NCBI RefSeq assembly: GCF_004025325.1
Contig: NZ_RSFE01000006.1
Location: 80,581 to 144,580 of the forward strand
DNA from: Pseudidiomarina gelatinasegens
GTDB taxonomy: Bacteria; Pseudomonadota; Gammaproteobacteria; Enterobacterales; Alteromonadaceae
Reading direction: 5' to 3'
Length of the DNA: 64,000 bases
Under the pieces are notes generated by a model, which worked only from the letters and a program-made list of their open reading frames with translations, was not told the DNA's origin and ran no database searches. Each line of letters starts with the position of its first letter. Position 1 is the first letter of the stretch. Positions 34,965 to 43,110 of the stretch are shown here, piece after piece. Both the position numbers and the translations under genes were made by a program.

Positions 34965-35071
34965 CCGTTATTGGTTATTCGTACGTTCGCTTTGCTCACT
35001 GTTCGTCCGTGCTTCGCACTGTTCGAATAGCAAAGCGGACGAATAGCGAAGCGTACGAATAACGAATCACG
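34965..35071. repeat. Palindromic intergenic repeat, copy A
   Basis: The outer arms GTTATTCGTACG (34974-34985) and CGTACGAATAAC (35052-35063) pair perfectly, and inner arms TTCGCT/AGCGAA and TTCGTCCG/CGGACGAA extend the hairpin. The end ACGAATAACGAATCACG is identical to the end of copy B near 63615. It lies between the LysR gene and the acyl-CoA dehydrogenase. Confidence 0.85.
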
Positions 35072-35091
35072 AATTTAAACGAGGATTTCCC

Positions 35092-36267
35092 ATGGCGCGT
35101 TTCCCATTTGACTGGCAAGACCCTTTTCAATTTTCATCCATGCTTACTGAAGAAGAACGCATGATTCGCGACACGGCGCATCAATATTGCCAAGAAAAGC
35201 TTATGCCACGGGTGCTCACTGCAAACCGTGAAGAGCGCTTTGATCGCGAGATTATGAATGAACTGGGCGAGCTTGGCTTATTGGGTGCAACCTTGCCAGA
35301 AAAATACGGCTGTGCGGAAGTGAACCATGTTTGTTATGGCTTGGTGGCACGTGAAGTGGAGCGTGTCGACAGTGGTTATCGCAGTGCAATGAGCGTGCAA
35401 TCAAGCTTAGTGATGCATCCAATTCACGCCTACGGCACCGAAGCACAACGCATGAAATATTTGCCGAAACTTGCCAGCGGTGAATGGGTGGGCTGCTTTG
35501 GTTTGACCGAGCCCGATGCAGGCTCTGATCCTGCCGGCATGCGCACTACTGCCAAGAAAGTTGACGGTGGCTATGTGCTTAAAGGCACTAAAATGTGGAT
35601 AACGAACTCGCCTATTGCCGACGTGTTTGTGGTTTGGGCGAAACTGGATGGTGAGATTCGTGGCTTTGTGCTGGAAAAAGGCATGAAGGGCTTATCTGCA
35701 CCGAAAATTGAAGGCAAATTCTCACTGCGCGCATCGATTACCGGTGAAATTGTCATGGATAACGTCGAAGTGCCTGAAGACGCCTTACTCCCTAATGTAA
35801 GTGGTTTAAAAGGGCCGTTCGGGTGTTTGAATAAGGCCCGTTATGGTATTGCTTGGGGCGCACTTGGCGCTGCAGAGTTTTGCTGGCATGCGGCGCGTCA
35901 ATACACGCTCGATCGGTACCAGTTTAACCGTCCACTTGCAGCCACCCAGTTAATTCAAAAGAAGCTAGCCGACATGCAAACGGAAATTTCGATTGGCTTA
36001 TTAAGCTGCATTCAAGCCGGTCGGTTAATGGATTTAGACCAACTGCCCCCAGAAACCATTTCGTTGATTAAACGCAACTCGTGCGGTAAGGCCCTCGATA
36101 TTGCACGCGTAGCCCGCGACATGCACGGCGGTAACGGTATTGCTGATGAGTACCACGTAATTCGTCATGTAATGAACCTTGAGGCCGTTAATACCTACGA
36201 AGGCACACACGATGTGCATGCACTGATTCTAGGTCGCGCGCAAACCGGCTTACAAGCGTTCGGTTAA
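35092..36267 (+). CDS. gcdH: Glutaryl-CoA dehydrogenase-type acyl-CoA dehydrogenase
   Basis: 391 residues with all three acyl-CoA dehydrogenase domains. The FAD-binding signature is [17 protein letters not shown], and the catalytic Glu is in [20 protein letters not shown], as in Gcd[17 protein letters not shown] and [14 protein letters not shown] also match that branch. GcdH oxidises and decarboxylates glutaryl-CoA to crotonyl-CoA in lysine and tryptophan breakdown. It heads a cluster with an E1 fusion and an acyltransferase-like protein, 28 nt before the next gene. Confidence 0.9.
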   Translation: MARFPFDWQDPFQFSSMLTEEERMIRDTAHQYCQEKLMPRVLTANREERFDREIMNELGELGLLGATLPEKYGCAEVNHVCYGLVAREVERVDSGYRSAMSVQSSLVMHPIHAYGTEAQRMKYLPKLASGEWVGCFGLTEPDAGSDPAGMRTTAKKVDGGYVLKGTKMWITNSPIADVFVVWAKLDGEIRGFVLEKGMKGLSAPKIEGKFSLRASITGEIVMDNVEVPEDALLPNVSGLKGPFGCLNKARYGIAWGALGAAEFCWHAARQYTLDRYQFNRPLAATQLIQKKLADMQTEISIGLLSCIQAGRLMDLDQLPPETISLIKRNSCGKALDIARVARDMHGGNGIADEYHVIRHVMNLEAVNTYEGTHDVHALILGRAQTGLQAFG

Positions 36268-36295
36268 ACACCAGCAACGTCGCAGGAGGTTTCCT

Positions 36296-38491
36296 ATGGC
36301 TGCAGCAATGCACCCGTGGCTGGTTGAGTTTATCCAGCGTATTGAGCAACACCAACTGCCCCCGGCTCACGCAGCCGGTGGCGTACTCGGTGATGCCGAT
36401 TTATTTGAACTGTTTGAGTCACAACTCGATAGTCGACTGCTCGACTTGCAATCGCGGCTGCTGCAGGCCGCTGGCCAAAGTTTCTATACCATTGGTAGTG
36501 CCGGTCATGAGGGCAATGCGGCGGTCGCGAAAGCCTTGCGTGTCACCGACCCAGCGTTTTTACACTACCGCAGTGGTGCGTTTTTTGTGCAACGCGCCAA
36601 GCAAGCCCCGGGCAGCACACCACTGTATGACATGATGCTCAGCTTTGCCGCGTCAGCCGATGAACCGATATCCGGCGGGCGCCATAAAGTTTTGGGCAGT
36701 TTGCATTTAAATGTACCGCCACAAACCAGTACCATTGCTTCGCATGTTCCCAAAGCAATGGGTACGGCATTTGCCATTGGCCTGTCGAAACGCTTGAACC
36801 ATCAAGGTACCTGGCCCAACGATGCCATTGCAATGTGCAGTTTTGGTGATGCGTCAGCCAACCATTCCACCGCGCTTGGCGCAATTAACTCAGCCAGTTG
36901 GGCAGCCTACCAGCAAATTCCGATGCCACTGTTATTGGTTTGCGAAGACAACGGCTTAGGCATTTCTACCCACACCCCAAAAGGCTGGATTCAACAGCAG
37001 TTGAGTCAGCGCCCAGCATTAAAATACTTTTTTGCCGACGGCAGCAATTTAGCTGAAACCTATTTGGTGGCCCGCGAGGCAGCTGACTATGTTCGCCAAA
37101 AACGCAAACCTGCGGTATTGCACCTGCGTACCGTTCGCCTGTTTGGCCATGCCGGTGCCGATGCTGAAGTGGCGTATCGCAGCAAGCAAGAAATAGCCCT
37201 CGATAGCGAGCGCGATCCGCTACTGCACAGTTGTGCCGCATTGATCAGCCGGGGCTTATTTAACCACCAGCAACTCATTGAGTTTATTCAGTCACACCAG
37301 CAACGTATTGCGCGCATTGCCACCCAAGCGTCGAAGCAACCAAAATTAGAAACGGCCGAACAAGTCATGGCGTCAATCACGCCGCCGGTGCGCACGCAAG
37401 CGCTACCGGCACCGGTTACTGGCGACCAACGCCAGGCCCTGTTCAAGTGGGACAAACACAATATCAGCAAGCCGCAACACTTGGGCAAAATGCTGAACTG
37501 GGCACTGCATGACTTAATGGCGCAACACAGCAACATTGTCATGTGTGGCGAGGACATAGCTAAAAAAGGCGGTGTGTACCATGTGACACAACATTTAATG
37601 GAAGCCTTTGGTGCAAACCGCGTGTTAAATACCGTACTGGACGAGCAAAGTATTCTGGGATTAGCCATCGGCATGGCCCAGCAAGGCTTTATTGCAATGC
37701 CAGAAATCCAGTTTTTGGCTTATGTGCATAATGCCGAAGATCAAATTCGCGGCGAAGCGGCAACCTTATCGTTTTTCTCCAATGGGCAATACACCAACCC
37801 AATGGTTATCCGGATTGCTGGCCTTGCCTATCAACGGGGCTTCGGCGGTCACTTCCACAACGATAACTCGTTTGCTGTATTTCGTGACATTCCTGGCGTT
37901 GTCTTACTTTGCCCTAGCAACGGTCGCGAAGGTGCGCTGTTGATGCGCCAGGCTGTTGCACTGGCTGCGCGCGAACAGCGGGTCGTCATCATGTTGGAGC
38001 CTATTGCGCTTTATATGACTCGTGACTTGCATAAAGAGGGTGACGGTGGCTGGTTGTGTGATTATCCAGATCCACAAGAACCCGTGCCGGAAGTGGGCGA
38101 GCCGACTATATACGGTGATAGTAACGAGCTGGCGATTGTCTCTTACGGCAACGGCTATTATTTGAGCCGACAAGCGGAAGCCCAACTTGCACAACAAGGA
38201 CACAACGTACGGGTGCTTGATTTGCGCTGTTTGGTGCCTTTGCATGTGGATAAAATAATTGCGGCGTTAGGCGGCTGTAAAAAAGTACTGATTGTGGATG
38301 AATGTCGCCGTCGTGGGTCGCTCAGCGAAGAGTTATTCACAGCGCTGCATGAACACAAGCCCGGTCTGTTTACAGTTTCACGCATTAACGCGGAAGATAG
38401 CTTCATTCCGCTTGGTAAAGCTGCATACAGTGTGTTGCTATCTACAGCACAGATTGTTGACGGCGCCAAAGCTTTGTTGGAGGCAAACTGA
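36296..38491 (+). CDS. Fused alpha-beta E1 2-oxo acid dehydrogenase
   Basis: 731 residues. The first half (about 1-345) is an E1 alpha subunit with TIGSAGHEGNAAVA and the TPP motif GDASANHS...CEDNGLGIS. A linker follows and the second half (about 395-731) is an E1 beta subunit with CGEDIAKKGGVYHVTQ, DEQSILGLAIGMAQQG and VLDLRCLVPL. Such fusions decarboxylate a 2-oxo acid, most like the branched-chain type, and normally pass the acyl group to an E2 lipoyl protein; no E2 or E3 is adjacent. The start has CAGGAGG upstream, and the stop shares one base with the next ATG. Confidence 0.85.
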   Translation: MAAAMHPWLVEFIQRIEQHQLPPAHAAGGVLGDADLFELFESQLDSRLLDLQSRLLQAAGQSFYTIGSAGHEGNAAVAKALRVTDPAFLHYRSGAFFVQRAKQAPGSTPLYDMMLSFAASADEPISGGRHKVLGSLHLNVPPQTSTIASHVPKAMGTAFAIGLSKRLNHQGTWPNDAIAMCSFGDASANHSTALGAINSASWAAYQQIPMPLLLVCEDNGLGISTHTPKGWIQQQLSQRPALKYFFADGSNLAETYLVAREAADYVRQKRKPAVLHLRTVRLFGHAGADAEVAYRSKQEIALDSERDPLLHSCAALISRGLFNHQQLIEFIQSHQQRIARIATQASKQPKLETAEQVMASITPPVRTQALPAPVTGDQRQALFKWDKHNISKPQHLGKMLNWALHDLMAQHSNIVMCGEDIAKKGGVYHVTQHLMEAFGANRVLNTVLDEQSILGLAIGMAQQGFIAMPEIQFLAYVHNAEDQIRGEAATLSFFSNGQYTNPMVIRIAGLAYQRGFGGHFHNDNSFAVFRDIPGVVLLCPSNGREGALLMRQAVALAAREQRVVIMLEPIALYMTRDLHKEGDGGWLCDYPDPQEPVPEVGEPTIYGDSNELAIVSYGNGYYLSRQAEAQLAQQGHNVRVLDLRCLVPLHVDKIIAALGGCKKVLIVDECRRRGSLSEELFTALHEHKPGLFTVSRINAEDSFIPLGKAAYSVLLSTAQIVDGAKALLEAN

Positions 38492-39537
38492 TGACAGCGG
38501 ATAAAAAAACCGCCTTGGTTGTATGCCCAGGCCGTGGCACTTATAACAAACCCGAATTAGGATCGATTTCGAGCAATATCGGCGATAATAATCAATTATC
38601 GGCGAATATACTGCAAGAAATTGACGGTATTCGTGACGAGCTTGGGCTGCCGACGGTGACTGAACTCGACCAAGCGCCGTTATTCAAAACATCGTTACAC
38701 CAAAAGCCCGAAAACGCTGCTGCATTAATTTATGCCGGCGGTTATTTGGATTATTTAGCGATTGATCGCGAGCAGTACGACGTTGTTGGAATTACCGGCA
38801 ACTCGATGGGTTGGTACACCGCCATGGCCTGCGCTGGCTGTTGGGATGTCGATACCAGTACCCGCTTAGTCACCAACATGGCACAGCTTACGGCCGGTGG
38901 TGAAGGTGCCCAATTTATCTACCCAATGGTCGACAATGAATGGCGCCCTAGCACCGAATTGAAAGCTGCCATTGATGGCCAATTAGCCCGCTTCCCTGGC
39001 GACCTAATGATGTCAATTCAATACGGTGGTTATGCCGTACTTGCTGGCTCAACTGAAGCCTGCAACGCCGCAGTTGCTGCATTGCCGCGGGTTGATGAAC
39101 GATTCCCGATGGTACTACCAGGCCACGCCGCGTTTCATACGCACTTTATGCATGCAGCTTCTGAACAGGCATTATCGCTTTGGCCTGCTGCTGCATTTAA
39201 AGCGCCACAAACAACGCTAGTTGACGGCAGGGGACATCTCTGGTCACCGCACGTAGTGGACAGCAAAGCGCTGCAGCACTACACCTTAGGGCATCAGGTT
39301 ACGCAAACCTACGACTTCAGCCGGGCCATACAGGTTGCCGTGAAAGAACTGGCGCCTGATACCATCATTTTGCTCGGCCCAGGTGCTGGTTTGGGTGGCG
39401 CGGTAGCCCAAGCGCTCATTGATATTCGTTGGCAAGGCTTAGCGAGCAAGAGCGATTTCGTGGCGCGCCAGCAAAGTGACACGCCCTATGTGTTGGCTAT
39501 GGGTTTACATGAACAGCGTGCTCTGGTGACAGGTTAG
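38491..39537 (+). CDS. Malonyltransferase-like (FabD-fold) acyltransferase
   Basis: 348 residues. The nucleophile elbow is GITGNSMGWYTAM, a changed form of GHSxGE, with the catalytic His probably in LPGHAAFHTHFM and the end VILLGPG as in FabD. Ordinary FabD starts with a Gln of the oxyanion loop in FPGQGSQ; here the segment reads CPGRGTYNKPELG. It is therefore a distant acyltransferase whose acyl donor and acceptor are not known. Its start overlaps the E1 stop, so it should work with that enzyme. The 3' end overlaps the convergent mscS gene by 41 nt. Confidence 0.72.
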   Translation: MTADKKTALVVCPGRGTYNKPELGSISSNIGDNNQLSANILQEIDGIRDELGLPTVTELDQAPLFKTSLHQKPENAAALIYAGGYLDYLAIDREQYDVVGITGNSMGWYTAMACAGCWDVDTSTRLVTNMAQLTAGGEGAQFIYPMVDNEWRPSTELKAAIDGQLARFPGDLMMSIQYGGYAVLAGSTEACNAAVAALPRVDERFPMVLPGHAAFHTHFMHAASEQALSLWPAAAFKAPQTTLVDGRGHLWSPHVVDSKALQHYTLGHQVTQTYDFSRAIQVAVKELAPDTIILLGPGAGLGGAVAQALIDIRWQGLASKSDFVARQQSDTPYVLAMGLHEQRALVTG

Positions 39538-40312
39538 CAAAACGAACTGGCAAGGCGCGCAGGCAAGCTTTACCGCGCGCCGTTAAGTCCGTCATAAACT
39601 GAAATTGCTGACGGGGGTCTATCGGATAAGCTTTGAGCCGATAATGCGTACCCCATGGCTCTTCGCTGATAATGACCGTTATCGGCTGCTTCAGTTGCAC
39701 ATAGGGGCTGGTAAGAGCAACGTCTTCAAGCACCTGCTTAACTCGATGGGCATCGTGATCAGCCGTTAAATAGAAGCTGGTTACACACATTAAGCTTGGG
39801 CCGCCGTTATTCGCGTTGTGAATGAGCTCGGTCCATAGCTTTAAATGGGGCACAAACACCACAGTGTCGTCCGGTGTGACCATTTCAACCGCGCGCATGC
39901 CAATGTGCTTCACTTCACCGTAGGTTCCATCCACCTCTATCCAGTCACCCGGCCGGTAAGGCAACTCGTATACCGCGACAATGCCCGCGATGAGGCTACT
40001 AACGTAGTCCTTCATGGCAAAGCCAATGGCCAAGCCGGCCGCGCCAAGAATTGCGACCATATTTTGTACCGTGGTTTCAATCACCATGGGTACAATCCAG
40101 ATAATTGCGAGGACAAATACAATCACGCGCAAAGTTGGAATCATTGCGAGTACAAACAAGCGTTGCTTGCCATGCAGGCGGTCTGCTATCCACGGGAATA
40201 CACGTTGGCTCAACCAGATGATCGCAACAGAGACCGTGATCACAACGGCAATTTCAATCACAGCATCACTGGTCACGGTTTTAAATAACCCGAGAATTTT
40301 ATCCGTTTCCAT
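39497..40312 (-). CDS. MscS-type small mechanosensitive channel
   Basis: 271 residues with helices at about 15-37, 58-80 and 88-120. The pore helix is glycine/alanine rich (NMVAILGAAGLAIGFAMKDYVSSLIAG), and the beta domain starts YRPGDWIEVDGTYGEVKHIGMRAVEMVTPDDTVVFVPH, the MscS signature. It opens when the membrane is stretched and lets solutes out. The C-terminal alpha/beta domain is complete. It follows the unknown ATPase-like gene by 27 nt, so the two are probably cotranscribed. Confidence 0.9.
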   Translation of the reverse strand: METDKILGLFKTVTSDAVIEIAVVITVSVAIIWLSQRVFPWIADRLHGKQRLFVLAMIPTLRVIVFVLAIIWIVPMVIETTVQNMVAILGAAGLAIGFAMKDYVSSLIAGIVAVYELPYRPGDWIEVDGTYGEVKHIGMRAVEMVTPDDTVVFVPHLKLWTELIHNANNGGPSLMCVTSFYLTADHDAHRVKQVLEDVALTSPYVQLKQPITVIISEEPWGTHYRLKAYPIDPRQQFQFMTDLTARGKACLRALPVRFANLSPEHAVHVNP

Positions 40313-40339
40313 TGTTCACCTTACTGATCACTTGTTGTC

Positions 40340-41323
40340 CTAGAATGCATCCACAAAAAATCCGCGACTGCGCAAAAAATCTCGTACGGCCAAATAACCA
40401 TAAACCGTAATGCGCCATACTTCGTCGTCATAACTAATGAGTTTGGCTTGCTGCAACTGCAGCAATTGCACATCCAGTTGATCAGCGGCGATCATCGGCA
40501 GCACTTTTTGCAATGTGCGGCCGGAAAGGCCCGTGTGTAATAACAGGGTATAGAGCACAAAAGCGGTTTCATCGTGACAATCCGAAGGCATACTTGGTAG
40601 ATCATGTTCGTCGTCTTTTTCAACTGCCCATAAGGCTAACGCCAAGCCAAGGTTACCAAAAGCTCGAGCGGCCAAACTTTTGAGCTTCTTTTCGTCAGCT
40701 TGAATACCAACCTCCTGCATCAGCTTTTCATCAGCCGCCGCAAAGCAATACACATTAGGCATATTCACTGGCCAAGCACGTTGTAAAAAGGCAAAAGACC
40801 AACTGTCACAAACCACCAACCCTTGACCAAGTTCCCCACGAAAAAGTTTGGGTAGCAGTGCGCGAATAAACGCCAAACCGTCGGTGCCGCGCCGCCAATA
40901 ATTTGATAGATCGTCAATTATCCACGGCGAGCTTGCTTGCGGCTTCCACCACTTATCAATATCAACATCGGCGAGCTCTGATTCTTGCGGGGCCGTTATC
41001 TTGCGCCAGTTATGACGTTCGGCCCATTCCCGTGCAATTGCAGCCGTGCCGCTAAAAGGCGGGCTAATCAGAAATTTGATACCGGGTTCACCCGCTTTTC
41101 GCCATTCATCCCAAGCGCTATCGAGTGCATCCGCGCCTGGTTTCAAATCAAACTCCCGATAGCCTGGAAAGTCATGCTCTTGCTCGTCACTTGGCGCGTC
41201 ATCACGTTTCGGGAAAAGGTTTCGAAAATGCTGAGCCAGCTGCTGCACTTTGGTGCTCGCCGGCGCGTCGGGCCGTTTGAATTCAGCCAAGCGTATAACC
41301 TGCCAATTGTTGGATGTTGACAT
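40340..41323 (-). CDS. Unknown protein with a degenerate P-loop-like core
   Basis: 327 residues that I do not assign to a family. After a polar N-terminus (1-75) comes IKFLISPPFSGTAAIAREWAE, placed like a Walker A loop but without the GK[ST], then SPWIIDDLSNYW like a Walker B strand, and LFRGELGQGLVVCDSWSFAFLQRAW like a sensor strand. The C-terminal 70 residues (LQKVLPMIAADQLDVQLLQLQQ, SYDDEVWRITVYGYLAVRDFL) look like a winged helix. It may be an ATPase fold that has lost catalysis. It lies between a Vgb-like gene and mscS. The ATG at 41323 has only a weak ribosome site. Confidence 0.6.
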   Translation of the reverse strand: MSTSNNWQVIRLAEFKRPDAPASTKVQQLAQHFRNLFPKRDDAPSDEQEHDFPGYREFDLKPGADALDSAWDEWRKAGEPGIKFLISPPFSGTAAIAREWAERHNWRKITAPQESELADVDIDKWWKPQASSPWIIDDLSNYWRRGTDGLAFIRALLPKLFRGELGQGLVVCDSWSFAFLQRAWPVNMPNVYCFAAADEKLMQEVGIQADEKKLKSLAARAFGNLGLALALWAVEKDDEHDLPSMPSDCHDETAFVLYTLLLHTGLSGRTLQKVLPMIAADQLDVQLLQLQQAKLISYDDEVWRITVYGYLAVRDFLRSRGFFVDAF

Positions 41324-41360
41324 ATTTAGTTCGTGCCCTTGTTGCAACGTCTAATGCATT

Positions 41361-42332
41361 TTAATAACTGATTTTAGCGCGTCCAATGGTGTTCGTATCC
41401 GTGCCAAACCAAAGCGCCCGACTCGCCGGGTCGAATACCATGTGTCGAATCGTTCCGCCGCCACTTTCTACTTCCACTGGCTTAGTAAAGGTTTCACTCA
41501 CCGAGTCAAACCCAACAATGCGATTAGGTCGCACGCCCGTTTCCGCTACCCAAACGTAGCCGCGGTGATCAACGGCCATGGCATACGGCATCGAACTGAC
41601 ACCTGCTGGCAACTGCCACTCATCAATTTGATCGGTAGCTGGATTCCAGCGGCCTAAATAGCCACCCGCATAATCAACGTACCAGAAATGCCCGTGCGCA
41701 TCGACACCTAACCGACGTGGGCGATTATTCTCTCGCGGCAGCTGAATTTCTTGTGGGGTATCGTTTTCGTCCAATGTCAGCAGCTTGTTTGTACCAAACA
41801 GCGCAACCCAAGGTTTACCCTGAAAGACCACCAAGCCATAAGGCCGCGCGTTTGGGGTGGGCACATCCCACAAGCGAATGGCGTTGGTTTCGGCATCCAT
41901 GTGGCCGACTTGATTGGCGCCTTGCGCGGTAAACCAAATATCGCCGTTATAATCAAACTCCATGGTATGCACATCGCGGCGGCCAGAACCGGGTAATGGA
42001 TACTGCGTGATTTCAAAGGTTTCCCGATCAATCTTGCCAATATGCGCGGCTTTGTTACCGGCATACCAAGCACCTCGCTCATCCACAATAATGTTATGCG
42101 GGCCTGCTCCGTCAGGTAAATCAACGCGCTTCATGTCACCTGTTTCAGGGTTTAAAACTGCAGCATAATCGGAAGCCTGCCCAACAAACCAAACTTCGTC
42201 TTCACCTGCAACGAAAGGGTCGCGAGGACGCGAGTTTTCCCATGGTACCTGCCATTCTGTAATTTCTACTGTAGCCTGCGCGCTCGTCGGTACGTCTGCG
42301 CTAAGCATTAACGCCAAAGTAAGTGACAACAT
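41361..42332 (-). CDS. Virginiamycin B lyase-like beta-propeller protein
   Basis: 323 residues with a signal peptide (about 1-20) and a seven-bladed propeller built of Vgb-type repeats: GPHNIIVDERGAWYAGNKAAHIGKID, DVHTMEFDYNGDIWFTAQGANQVGHMD, RPYGLVVFQGKPWVALFGTNKLLTLD, PYAMAVDHRGYVWVAETGVRPNRIVGFD. True Vgb opens streptogramin B, but most secreted homologues have other or unknown roles, and resistance should not be assumed. The start has GGGAGG upstream. It is the first of three genes in one direction ending with mscS. Confidence 0.85.
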   Translation of the reverse strand: MLSLTLALMLSADVPTSAQATVEITEWQVPWENSRPRDPFVAGEDEVWFVGQASDYAAVLNPETGDMKRVDLPDGAGPHNIIVDERGAWYAGNKAAHIGKIDRETFEITQYPLPGSGRRDVHTMEFDYNGDIWFTAQGANQVGHMDAETNAIRLWDVPTPNARPYGLVVFQGKPWVALFGTNKLLTLDENDTPQEIQLPRENNRPRRLGVDAHGHFWYVDYAGGYLGRWNPATDQIDEWQLPAGVSSMPYAMAVDHRGYVWVAETGVRPNRIVGFDSVSETFTKPVEVESGGGTIRHMVFDPASRALWFGTDTNTIGRAKISY

Positions 42333-42345
42333 AGAACCTCCCGGT

Positions 42346-42466
42346 CGTTATTCGTAATTGGTTATTCGTTATTCGCTATTGGTTATTCGTTAATGGAGTA
42401 TAGTCGGTGCTTCGTTTATAGTAATTTTATCTTGTTCGAAAAACGAATAGCCAACAACGAGTAACG
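42346..42466. repeat. Palindromic intergenic repeat, copy C (degenerate)
   Basis: Several copies of GTTATTCG run from 42346 to 42390. The 23-nt arm at 42367-42389 pairs, with about five mismatches, with the arm at 42444-42466 (CGAATAGCC...GAGTAACG). The element fills the space between the Vgb-like gene and the LysE gene and contains the start region of the latter. Confidence 0.65.
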
Positions 42467-42474
42467 GACTTGTC

Positions 42475-43101
42475 ATGTTAGAAATTTTCATAGCGGTTTT
42501 ATTCTTCGCATTTTCGACCACCATTACGCCAGGGCCGAACAATGTCATGATCATGTCATCTGGCATGAACTATGGCATTAAAGCCAGCTTGCCACATTTT
42601 TTCGGCATTTGTTTTGGTTTTCCGGTCATGGTTCTGCTAGTTGGTTTGGGTTTTGGGGTCATCTTTGATCGTTACCCAAACCTGCACCAGCTGATAAAAG
42701 TGTTGGGTATAATTTACTTGCTCTGGCTAGCATGGCATATCGGTACTGCCGAACCTAAAGCGATTAAGAAAGGTGAGAAAAAGCCATTTACGTTTTGGCA
42801 AGCCGCGCTATTTCAATGGGTTAATGCAAAAGCTTGGGTCATGGCAACCGGTGCGGTTGCAGCATTTACCACGGTAGCAGGCTCACCACTGCTGGAAGTG
42901 CTGGCAATTACACTGGCATTTTTACTGATGGCTTTTCCGTGTGTTGGGGTATGGTTGGTGTTTGGTTCACTATTGCGAAAAGTGCTTACCAACCCAATTA
43001 TGCAGCGCCTGTTTAATATTACTATGGCACTGATATTAGTATTGTCGATTGTTCCGGTGGTGGTTGACCTTTGGTATTTCTACTTCGCGCCTGCGGCTTA
43101 G
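42475..43101 (+). CDS. LysE family amino-acid exporter
   Basis: 208 residues with six helices. The family start is FSTTITPGPNNVMIMSSGMNYG, the conserved TPGPN motif, followed by FQWVNAKAWVMATGAVAAF in the second half. LysE/RhtB proteins export amino acids or related compounds at the inner membrane; the substrate cannot be told. It stands alone, converging with recQ, with 9 nt between the stops. Confidence 0.9.
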   Translation: MLEIFIAVLFFAFSTTITPGPNNVMIMSSGMNYGIKASLPHFFGICFGFPVMVLLVGLGFGVIFDRYPNLHQLIKVLGIIYLLWLAWHIGTAEPKAIKKGEKKPFTFWQAALFQWVNAKAWVMATGAVAAFTTVAGSPLLEVLAITLAFLLMAFPCVGVWLVFGSLLRKVLTNPIMQRLFNITMALILVLSIVPVVVDLWYFYFAPAA

Positions 43102-43110
43102 GCTTAACAC

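Noticed and set aside
34965..35071. Hairpin before gcdH as a terminator or riboswitch
   Set aside because: The same sequence recurs at 63511-63631 in another context, which marks it as a dispersed repeat.
41361..42332. Streptogramin resistance gene
   Set aside because: Vgb-like propellers are common secreted proteins of other function; nothing else supports resistance.
42346..42466. Tandem GTTATTCG units as a CRISPR array
   Set aside because: Spacing is irregular, there are no spacers of constant length, and no cas genes are present.
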